From NCBI RefSeq assembly GCF_004923255.1, contig NZ_QYRT01000024.1:1-55117 (forward strand): a stretch of DNA of 55,117 bases, written 5' to 3'. Under the pieces are notes generated by a model that made no database searches, was not told where the DNA came from, and saw only the letters and a list, made by a program, of their open reading frames with translations. Source of the DNA: Subtercola vilae (GTDB lineage: Bacteria; Actinomycetota; Actinomycetes; Actinomycetales; Microbacteriaceae). Made by a program: the position numbers and the translations under genes. Position 1 is the stretch's first letter. The number at the start of each line of letters is the position of its first letter. Below are positions 46,918 to 55,117 of the stretch, piece after piece.

Positions 46918-47858
46918 TGACGACCCTCGACCACGAACTCGCCGCCGCGAAGGCGGCAACGCTCATCGAGTCACTGCCGTGGCTGCAGGCCTTTCACGAC
47001 CAGATCATGGTCGTCAAGTTCGGCGGCAATGCGATGGTCGACCCCGACCTGCAGCGCACTTTCGCCGAAGACATGGTGTACCTGCGCTACGCGGGCATCA
47101 GACCGGTCGTTGTGCACGGCGGGGGCCCTCAGATCTCCCGGATGCTCGCCCGCCTCGGCATCGAGAGCGAGTTCCGTGGCGGCTACCGTGTCACCAGCCC
47201 CGAGGCGATGGATGTCGTTCGCATGGTGCTCACCGGGCAGATCAGCCGGGACATCGTCAGCCACATCAACGAACACGCCCCACTCGCCACGGCGATCTCG
47301 GGCGAAGACGCCGGGCTGTTCGAGGGCCAGCGCCGCACGATCGAGCTCGACGGTGAGACCGTCGATCTCGGCCTGGTGGGCGATGTCGTCGGAGTGAACC
47401 CCGAAGCCGTGCTGGAGCACATCGCGGCCGGCCGTATCCCGGTCATCTCCTCGATCGCGCCCGACCGCGACGAGCCGGGGCAGGTGCTGAACATCAACGC
47501 CGACGCGGCCGCTGCGGCACTCGCCGTAGCGCTCGGGGCAGCCAAGCTGGTGATTCTCACCGACGTTGCGGGCCTCTACTCCGACTGGCCGAACCGAGAC
47601 TCGCTCCTCTCTGTCATCGACTCTGAAGAGCTGCGCGCCCTGCTGCCGAGCCTTGAGTCGGGCATGATCCCGAAGATGGCGGCGTGCCTCGAGGCGGTCG
47701 ATGGGGGAGTGGCGAAGGCCGCGATCATCGACGGCCGAACCCCGCACTCGATCCTGCTCGAGGTGTTCACCCAGAGCGGCATCGGCACCGAGGTCGTGCG
47801 CGGCCTCGAATCAGGCATTTCAGAACCGCATATTTCAATTGAGAGGGAAACCCCGTGA
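46917..47858 (+). CDS. argB: Acetylglutamate kinase
   Basis: The product has 313 residues of the amino-acid kinase fold. [11 protein letters not shown] (ATP site), [12 protein letters not shown] (substrate loop) and [17 protein letters not shown] are clear. The N-terminal 20-residue helix is the type involved in hexamer formation and arginine feedback inhibition in family members. It shares one base with argJ (TGATG) and overlaps argD by GTGA. Confidence 0.98.
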   Translation: MTTLDHELAAAKAATLIESLPWLQAFHDQIMVVKFGGNAMVDPDLQRTFAEDMVYLRYAGIRPVVVHGGGPQISRMLARLGIESEFRGGYRVTSPEAMDVVRMVLTGQISRDIVSHINEHAPLATAISGEDAGLFEGQRRTIELDGETVDLGLVGDVVGVNPEAVLEHIAAGRIPVISSIAPDRDEPGQVLNINADAAAAALAVALGAAKLVILTDVAGLYSDWPNRDSLLSVIDSEELRALLPSLESGMIPKMAACLEAVDGGVAKAAIIDGRTPHSILLEVFTQSGIGTEVVRGLESGISEPHISIERETP

Positions 47859-49045
47859 CCACCCCGTGGATCGACACGTTCAATAACTCGATGATGCGCA
47901 CCATGGGTACGCCCCTGGCGATGCTCACGCACGGTCGCGGTGCCTTCGTGTGGGATGAGAACGAGAAGGAATATCTCGACTTTCTGGCCGGCATCGCCGT
48001 CAACTCGCTCGGCCACGCGCATCCGGTGCTCATCGACGCCGTCACCCGCCAGGTCAGTACCCTCGCGCACGTCTCGAACTACTTCTCGACCCGCCCGCAG
48101 CTCGAGCTGGCCGAGCGCCTGAAGCGCATCACCGGCGCCGGCCCCGAGGGTCGGGCCTACTTCTGCAACTCGGGCGCCGAAGCGAATGAGGCCGCCTTCA
48201 AGCTGGCCCGCCTGAACTCGCGCGATGGCCGCACCAAAATTCTCGCGCTGAAGAACGCCTTCCACGGCCGCACGATGGGTTCGCTCGCCCTCACCGGCAA
48301 GCCCACCATGCAGGAAGCGTTCCTGCCTATGCCGGGTGGCGTCGAGCACATCGACTCCACCATCGAGGCGCTCGAAGCTGCCCTCGACGGCACCGTGGCC
48401 GCGCTCTTCGTCGAACCCATCAAGGGTGAGGCAGGCGTAATCGACCTGCCAGAGGGCTACCTCGCCCGGGCACGCGAGCTCACCGAGAAGCACCACGTGC
48501 TGCTCATCGTCGACGAGATTCAGACGGGCGTCGGCCGCACCGGTCGCTGGTTCGCCTACGAGCACGCCGGTATCAAACCCGATGCCGTCACCATCGCAAA
48601 GGGCATGGCCGGGGGAGTGCCCATCGGCGCCCTGGTCACCTTCGGCTGGGCATCCGAGCTCTACCAGCGCGGAATGCACGGCAGCACGTTCGGCGGAAAC
48701 CCGCTCGCCACCGCTGCGGCCAATGCCGTGCTCGCCTACATCGAAGAGGTCGACCTCGTCGGCAACGCCGAGCGCCGCGGCGTGCAGCTGCGCGAACGCA
48801 TCGCCGCCCTGAACTCGCCTCTCATCACCGAGTTGCGCGGGCAGGGCCTGCTCATTGGCATCGGCCTGGCCGAGCCGGTGGCGAACCAGCTGGTGGCAGC
48901 CGCAATGGATGCTGGACTCATCATCAACGCCGCCAACGAGTCGACCATTCGCATGGCCCCGCCGCTGATCATCCGCGACCTCGAAGTGGATGCCTTCATC
49001 ACCCGCTTCAGCAGAGCCCTGGCCGCGATGCCCGCGCTGGTGTAG
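47855..49045 (+). CDS. argD: Acetylornithine aminotransferase
   Basis: The product has 396 residues, a class III PLP aminotransferase. The Schiff-base lysine is K249 in [31 protein letters not shown] and [12 protein letters not shown] bind PLP. It converts N-acetylglutamate semialdehyde to N-acetylornithine. GTG 47855 overlaps argB. Confidence 0.97.
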   Translation: MTTPWIDTFNNSMMRTMGTPLAMLTHGRGAFVWDENEKEYLDFLAGIAVNSLGHAHPVLIDAVTRQVSTLAHVSNYFSTRPQLELAERLKRITGAGPEGRAYFCNSGAEANEAAFKLARLNSRDGRTKILALKNAFHGRTMGSLALTGKPTMQEAFLPMPGGVEHIDSTIEALEAALDGTVAALFVEPIKGEAGVIDLPEGYLARARELTEKHHVLLIVDEIQTGVGRTGRWFAYEHAGIKPDAVTIAKGMAGGVPIGALVTFGWASELYQRGMHGSTFGGNPLATAAANAVLAYIEEVDLVGNAERRGVQLRERIAALNSPLITELRGQGLLIGIGLAEPVANQLVAAAMDAGLIINAANESTIRMAPPLIIRDLEVDAFITRFSRALAAMPALV

Positions 49046-49101
49046 CGGTACCGCTACTCTGGTTCTTTCTGTCTGACCCGATCTGCCCGACCCGCTCTGG
49101 C

Positions 49102-49129
49102 CGCCCCTTTCTGCCCGCCCCTTTCTGCC
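49102..49129 (+). repeat. 14-bp tandem repeat in the argD-argF gap
   Basis: CGCCCCTTTCTGCC is repeated twice without gap in the 105-nt spacer. The surrounding spacer is pyrimidine-rich with several CTGCCCG copies. No function is evident. Confidence 0.85.
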
Positions 49130-49150
49130 CGCCCGACCCGAAGGCTCCCG

Positions 49151-50074
49151 ATGACCCGCCACTTTCTGCGCGACGACGACCTCTCACCCGCCGAACAGGC
49201 CGAGATTCTCGACCTGGCGGCAGTGCTGAAGCGTGACCGATTCAGCGAGAAGCCGCTTGCCGGCCCGCAGACGGTCGCCGTCATCTTTGACAAGTCGTCG
49301 ACCCGCACCCGCGTCTCGTTCGCCGTCGGCATCGCCGATCTGGGGGGCAGCCCCCTCATCATCAGCACAGCAAACAGTCAATTGAGTGGCAAAGAGACGG
49401 CCACCGACACCGCGAGGGTTCTCGAACGCCAGGTCGCGGCTATCGTGTGGCGCACCTACGCTCAGGCCGGCCTCGAAGACATGGCCCGGGGCACGACGGT
49501 TCCGGTCGTCAATGCGCTCTCAGATGATTTTCACCCCTGCCAGCTCCTTGCCGACCTGCTCACCATCCGTGAGCATCGGGGCGAACTCGCCGGGCTCACG
49601 GTGACCTTCCTCGGTGACGGCGCCAGCAACATGGGCCAGTCGTACCTGCTCGCCTGCGCCACGGCCGGCATGCACGTGCGCATCGCCGCGCCCGTCGACT
49701 ACTCACCCGACCCCACCGTGGTTCAGGATGCCCAGGCCATCGCCGCGGCAACCGGAGGTTCGGCCGCCACCTACATCGACCCCGTCGAAGCCGTCACCGG
49801 CGCCGACATCGTGGTCACCGACACCTGGGTTTCGATGGGCAAAGAAGACGAGAAGGCCGCCCGCGTGAAGACGTTCGGTGGCTACCAGGTCGACCAGGCA
49901 CTCATGGCGCACGCCAAAAGCGATGCGCTCTTTCTGCACTGCCTGCCGGCCGACCGCGGGTACGAGGTGGCGGCCGACGTCATCGACGGCCCGCAGAGCG
50001 TGGTGTGGGATGAGGCGGAGAACCGCCTGCACGCGCAGAAAGCGCTGCTCGTCTGGCTCCTGCGCCAGCAGTAG
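49151..50074 (+). CDS. argF: Ornithine carbamoyltransferase
   Basis: The product has 307 residues. The carbamoyl-phosphate site STRTR is at 50-54, with HPCQLLADLLT and the ornithine loop HCLPADRG (H263-P266). It makes citrulline. ATG 49151 has CGAAGG before it. argR and argG, which follow argF in many actinobacteria, are missing; argH is next after 185 nt. Confidence 0.98.
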   Translation: MTRHFLRDDDLSPAEQAEILDLAAVLKRDRFSEKPLAGPQTVAVIFDKSSTRTRVSFAVGIADLGGSPLIISTANSQLSGKETATDTARVLERQVAAIVWRTYAQAGLEDMARGTTVPVVNALSDDFHPCQLLADLLTIREHRGELAGLTVTFLGDGASNMGQSYLLACATAGMHVRIAAPVDYSPDPTVVQDAQAIAAATGGSAATYIDPVEAVTGADIVVTDTWVSMGKEDEKAARVKTFGGYQVDQALMAHAKSDALFLHCLPADRGYEVAADVIDGPQSVVWDEAENRLHAQKALLVWLLRQQ

Positions 50075-50089
50075 CGCTGGCGGCAGCGC
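50074..50089 (+). terminator. Possible hairpin terminator after argF
   Basis: GCGCTG-gcgg-CAGCGC forms a compact stem directly behind the argF stop. There is no T-run. Confidence 0.35.
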
Positions 50090-50226
50090 CAACACGAGCG
50101 GCGGCGGCGTGCGTGCTTCCTGGCCCACGGGGTCGCGGCGCTAAACTCAGACCCACGCCGCGACTTCGCCGCCAACAGACCCACGGGTCTTCAGGCCCGC
50201 CGGTTCGCGGCACGACTTCTCTGTAA

Positions 50227-51986
<1,760 letters not shown>

Positions 51987-51990
51987 CCCT

Positions 51991-52644
51991 ATGGCGTCTG
52001 CCGAAGTCGTGCCGGGCACCTCGATTCCCGACCCCGACCTGTTCCTCCGGCCCGCCGTCGAGGTGGCGCCCCTTCTGCTCGGAGCGCTGCTCAGTCGTAC
52101 CTCAGCTGAGGGCACCACGACCCTCCGCATCACTGAGGTCGAGGCGTACCTCGGCGTGGGCGCCGATCCGGGCTCACACTCCTTTCGCGGCCAGACCCCC
52201 GCCAACTCGGTCATGTTCGGCGAACCCCTGCACCTCTACACGTACTTCACCTACGGCATGCACACCTGCGCCAACATCGTCTGCTCGCCAGCCGGCATCG
52301 CGAGCGGTGTTCTGATCCGCGCCGGCGAGATCGTCGACGGCCTCGATCTCGCGCGCGAGCGCCGCGGCCACGCGATACCTCTTCGTGACCTCGCCCGCGG
52401 CCCCGCTCGCCTCACCCGCGCCCTCGGCATCCCTCTCTCCGATGGGGGAGCCTCCCTTCTCGCTTCCCCATACGGTCTCCGGATGCCCGACCACCCCTCG
52501 CGCTTCGAGACGTCTGCCCGCACGGGTCTCGGCGGCCTGGGCGGCACCCCCGCGTACCCCTGGCGCTTCTTCATCCCCTCCGACCCCACCGTCTCGCCCT
52601 ACAAACGTCACCCCAAGCTCGCCCCCTTCACCCCGACGGCATAG
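51991..52644 (+). CDS. 3-methyladenine DNA glycosylase (Aag/MPG family)
   Basis: The product has 217 residues. ITEVEAYLGVGADPGSHSFRGQTPAN holds the catalytic Glu and the GxxxPxxHxxxG-type region, and YFTYGMHTCANIV the intercalating tyrosine loop. It removes alkylated purines such as 3-methyladenine in base excision repair. It is 4 nt behind the small membrane protein gene. The position after argH recurs in related actinobacteria. Confidence 0.94.
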   Translation: MASAEVVPGTSIPDPDLFLRPAVEVAPLLLGALLSRTSAEGTTTLRITEVEAYLGVGADPGSHSFRGQTPANSVMFGEPLHLYTYFTYGMHTCANIVCSPAGIASGVLIRAGEIVDGLDLARERRGHAIPLRDLARGPARLTRALGIPLSDGGASLLASPYGLRMPDHPSRFETSARTGLGGLGGTPAYPWRFFIPSDPTVSPYKRHPKLAPFTPTA

Positions 52645-52667
52645 CTCTCCGCCCATTCGATGTCGGG

Positions 52668-52931
52668 TCAGGTCTCCCACTCGAGCGAATCGAATTCGTC
52701 GCGCTCGAAGAACTCGGCGAGACGCGCCCGGCAGCACAGCCACGTCGTGCGGCGCCCACCTGACCGGCCGCCTGACTGCCCACCCCACTGCCCACCCCAC
52801 TGCTCCACCAGAAACCCACCGCTCACCTCCTGATCGTCGAGCACCAGCACGTTCTGGCCCTCGTTCTCGCCCTCGGTCAACACCCCGACCAGCCCCACGG
52901 GAATGACGGCATACGGGTGGTGTTGTTTCAT
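52668..52931 (-). CDS. Small hypothetical protein with Gly/Gln/Trp repeats
   Basis: The product has 87 residues. The first 45 look like a compact domain (AVIPVGLVGVLTEGENEGQ, VLVLDDQEVSGGFLV); then WGGQWGGQSGGRSGGRR, encoded by a 12-bp tandem duplication (52775-52798), and a C-terminal acidic tail. I recognise no family. ATG 52931 is divergent from tyrS by 72 nt; ribosome-binding signal is weak (AAGG at 10 nt). Real gene likely but not certain. Confidence 0.6.
   Translation of the reverse strand: MKQHHPYAVIPVGLVGVLTEGENEGQNVLVLDDQEVSGGFLVEQWGGQWGGQSGGRSGGRRTTWLCCRARLAEFFERDEFDSLEWET
52775..52798 (-). repeat. 12-bp tandem duplication in the hypothetical gene
   Basis: Plus strand ACTGCCCACCCC occurs twice in direct succession, in frame, giving the WGGQ repeat of the minus-strand protein. 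Confidence 0.85.
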
Positions 52932-52990
52932 CGCGGCTCAGCCTTAGTCATAGTTGAGAATTAATCATAACTGATCACGCGTGCCACTGG

Positions 52991-52996
52991 TACTCT
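52991..52996 (+). promoter_or_regulatory. tyrS -10 box
   Basis: TACTCT ends 7 nt before GTG 53004; no Shine-Dalgarno precedes the start, so the mRNA is probably leaderless and a T-box leader is excluded. Confidence 0.5.
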
Positions 52997-53003
52997 GTGA
53001 ACC

Positions 53004-54311
53004 GTGCCTCAGCCAGTGTTGGTAGCTCTGTCTACCCAGAAAAATGACCCGTCGTTCTCCTCTGTGTGGGATGAGCTGAAGTGGCGCGGCCTGGTGCACG
53101 TCTCGACAGACGAAGCCGAGCTGAAGACGCTGCTCGACGGCGCGCCCATCACCTTCTACTGCGGGTTCGACCCGACGGCCCCGAGTCTTCACCTCGGCAA
53201 TCTTGTGCAGATCCTCGTTATGCGCCGCCTTCAACTTGCCGGGCACAAGCCGTTGGCACTCGTGGGCGGCTCGACCGGTCTCATCGGAGACCCACGCCCG
53301 ACCGCCGAACGCACGTTGACCGCGCGCGACACCGTCGCCGAATGGGTTGGGTACCTGCAAGCTCAGGTGTCGAGGTTTCTGAGTTTCGAAGGTGACAGCA
53401 GAGCACGGCTCGTGAACAACCTCGACTGGACGGCCCCGCTCAGCGCCATCGACTTCCTCCGCGACATCGGCAAGTACTTTCGCGTGGGCACCATGCTGAA
53501 GAAAGACGCGGTGAGCGCCCGTCTCAACTCCGACGCCGGCATCAGCTACACCGAGTTCAGCTACCAGATTCTGCAGGGCCTCGACTACCTCGAGCTCTAC
53601 CGCACCTACGGCTGCCGCCTGCAGACGGGTGGCAGCGACCAGTGGGGCAACCTCACCAGCGGCACCGACCTCATCCGTCGCGCAGAGCAACAGAGCGTGC
53701 ACGCCATCGGCACGCCCCTCATCACGAACTCCGACGGCACCAAGTTCGGTAAGAGCGAGGGCAACGCCATCTGGCTCGACCCCGCCCTCACCAGTCCGTA
53801 CGCGTTCTACCAGTTCTGGCTCAACACCGACGATGCCGATGCCCTCGAACGGTTGAAGATCTTCACGTTCCTGACTCGCGACGAGCTGAACCGGCTCGCG
53901 GAGGCCGTTGCGACCGAACCGTTCCGGCGCGAAGCGCAGCGCACCCTCGCCTACGAGGTCACCTCCCTCGTTCACGGAACCGACGCTACCGACGCCGCCA
54001 TCGCCGCCGCCGCGGCACTCTTCGGGCAGGGCGATCTCGCCGATCTCCCCGAGCAGGCTCTTCGCCAGGCTCTAGCCGAACTCCCTACCGTCGAGACGAC
54101 TCCGGATGCTCTACTGCTGCAGCTCGTTGTCGACACCAAACTCGTCGCAACGATCAGCGAGGCTCGGCGTGCCCTCGCCCAGGGTGGCCTCTATGCCAAC
54201 AACGTGAAGATCGACAACGACCAGCTCACCGCAGGTGACGTTGCCCTTACCGGTGGCGTCGTGGTTCTGCGTCGCGGCAAGAAAACCCTCGCGGGCGCTG
54301 TCGTCGTCTAG
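53004..54311 (+). CDS. tyrS: Tyrosine-tRNA ligase
   Basis: The product has 435 residues, class I. The HIGH-type motif is PSLHLGN, the KMSKS-type motif KFGKS is at 247-251, and GGSDQWGN is present. The C-terminal S4-like domain (about 365-430) reads EARRALAQGGLYANNVKI. The N-terminal first 20 residues are an extension; GTG 53004 fits the -10 box. The rRNA operon follows downstream on the same strand. Confidence 0.98.
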   Translation: MPQPVLVALSTQKNDPSFSSVWDELKWRGLVHVSTDEAELKTLLDGAPITFYCGFDPTAPSLHLGNLVQILVMRRLQLAGHKPLALVGGSTGLIGDPRPTAERTLTARDTVAEWVGYLQAQVSRFLSFEGDSRARLVNNLDWTAPLSAIDFLRDIGKYFRVGTMLKKDAVSARLNSDAGISYTEFSYQILQGLDYLELYRTYGCRLQTGGSDQWGNLTSGTDLIRRAEQQSVHAIGTPLITNSDGTKFGKSEGNAIWLDPALTSPYAFYQFWLNTDDADALERLKIFTFLTRDELNRLAEAVATEPFRREAQRTLAYEVTSLVHGTDATDAAIAAAAALFGQGDLADLPEQALRQALAELPTVETTPDALLLQLVVDTKLVATISEARRALAQGGLYANNVKIDNDQLTAGDVALTGGVVVLRRGKKTLAGAVVV

Positions 54312-54324
54312 TTCCGCGCGTTTC

Positions 54325-54352
54325 CGGGGCGACACGCCCGGGTGTCGCGGTC
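54325..54352 (+). terminator. Hairpin downstream of tyrS
   Basis: GCGACAC (54329-54335) pairs with GTGTCGC (54342-54348) around a 6-nt loop, extended by G-C pairs. No strong T-run follows, so it may be a weak terminator between tyrS and the rRNA promoter. Confidence 0.5.
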
Positions 54353-54355
54353 TAT

Positions 54356-54384
54356 TTGCCAGCCACGAAACATACCCGTAATGT
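54356..54384 (+). promoter_or_regulatory. Candidate rRNA operon promoter
   Basis: TTGCCA (54356-54361) and TAATGT (54379-54384) with a 17-bp spacer form the best housekeeping promoter in the gap between tyrS and 16S. It lies about 410 nt before the mature 16S end. A further TATGGT at 54520-54525 may mark a second, weaker promoter. Confidence 0.6.
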
Positions 54385-54590
54385 TTCTTCTTGTCACCCC
54401 AAAGGTTCGGAAAGCGGTTCTGTTTTCTGGCCTCAAGTGGGGCCGTTTCCCATGTGAAGAAAACCGCGGATGCCGTTTGGTGTTTGTTGTGTTTGGGCTT
54501 TGTGTGGTGGGCGATGGTTTATGGTTGTGAAGTTGCCTCGTGTCGGGTCTGGTTGTTGTGACTGGGTTTCTGGTGTGGGTGCGTCCGATC

Positions 54591-54610
54591 TTTGAGAACT
54601 CAACAGCGTG
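54591..54610 (+). promoter_or_regulatory. rRNA leader boxA-like antitermination element
   Basis: TTTGAGAACTCAACAGCGTG closely resembles the conserved leader element (TTTGAGAACTCAATAG...) upstream of 16S in mycobacteria and other actinobacteria, associated with antitermination and processing. Confidence 0.7.
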
Positions 54611-54632
54611 CACATTGTCAAATGCCAAATCC

Positions 54633-54708
54633 CCGTGACACCTTTTTTGGTGTTCGGGTTCCTTTGGGAAAAACAATTAGTGGGGCATCTTTTTGGGGTG
54701 TTTCACGG
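54633..54708 (+). other. rRNA leader with alternative pairings
   Basis: CCGTGACACC (54633-54642) can pair locally, GACACC with GGTGTT around a T6 loop, or distally with GGTG-tt-TCACGG (54697-54708). These are probably parts of the 16S processing/folding leader. Confidence 0.5.
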
Positions 54709-54794
54709 ACAAGCAAGTCAGTAATGATTTGTTCTGTCAGCATCAAACTTGTCATGCCGGCTTCGATTCCCGTTGTTGGTGTGGCGCGTAAGCA

Positions 54795-55117
<323 letters not shown>

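Noticed and set aside
52932-53003. T-box leader before tyrS
   Set aside because: The gap is only 72 nt, the promoter appears to be leaderless, and no T-box or terminator/antiterminator is present.

Overview
The window is a chromosomal housekeeping segment of a high-GC Gram-positive actinobacterium, most likely a member of the Microbacteriaceae. The reasons are the strong G/C third-position bias, a ClgR-DUF3046-recA-recX block, PriA in the histidine operon, an F420-type LLM oxidoreductase, the order infC-rpmI-rplT-trmH-pheST-argCJBDF-argH, and many genes with an actinobacterial TANNNT -10 box only 6-8 nt before the start codon (leaderless mRNAs). Genus cannot be fixed from the sequence alone. 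I see no insertion sequence, prophage, CRISPR array or tRNA gene.

Layout. 0.1-8.8 kb: a DUF4870 membrane protein on the minus strand, then hrcA (with a CIRCE operator) and dnaJ for heat shock, rsmE, a HIT protein, phoH, ybeY, a CorC/HlyC-type CBS membrane protein and era (a tightly coupled rRNA-maturation run), then dapA. 8.9-16.5 kb: ribonuclease J, two genes for exported proteins of unknown role each with a palindrome just upstream, ftsK, pgsA and cinA. 16.6-24.9 kb: clgR, a DUF3046 gene, recA with an SOS box, recX, miaB, miaA, dapF, an RsmC-like methyltransferase (minus strand) and hflX. 25-28.4 kb: metF-metE, preceded by a long structured leader. 28.5-29.8 kb: lexA, divergent from a membrane-anchored LysM protein that looks like a YneA/ChiZ-type SOS division inhibitor. 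29.9-33.9 kb: hisC-hisB-hisH-priA and an SseB-family gene.

34-38 kb is the least ordinary stretch. It holds an iron-sulfur (FeS-BCP/PhrB-type) photolyase, a lipoprotein distantly similar to the one at 10.9 kb, and an F420-type LLM oxidoreductase divergent from an ArsR-type regulator with three half-sites between them. This block lies between sseB and the DUF1844-infC-rpmI-rplT translation cluster. 38-44.5 kb: infC (apparently starting at ATC), rpmI, rplT, a TrmH-family methyltransferase, pheS and pheT. 44.6-52.6 kb: argC-argJ-argB-argD-argF, argH, a small membrane protein and a 3-methyladenine DNA glycosylase; argG and argR are not in the cluster. 52.7-55.1 kb: a small unknown gene, tyrS and the promoter, leader and first 323 nt of a 16S rRNA gene.

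Themes: protein quality control (HrcA, DnaJ, ClgR), DNA damage response (LexA, RecA, RecX, LysM protein, photolyase, glycosylase), ribosome and tRNA maturation (RsmE, YbeY, Era, RNase J, MiaA/B, HflX, TrmH) and amino-acid synthesis (Lys/DAP, Met, His, Arg). No wholly new multi-gene system is evident. The observations most worth checking are an over-represented CCGGATGCCCGG-type motif, the metF leader, the palindrome operators, the infC start and the photolyase/LLM/ArsR insert.
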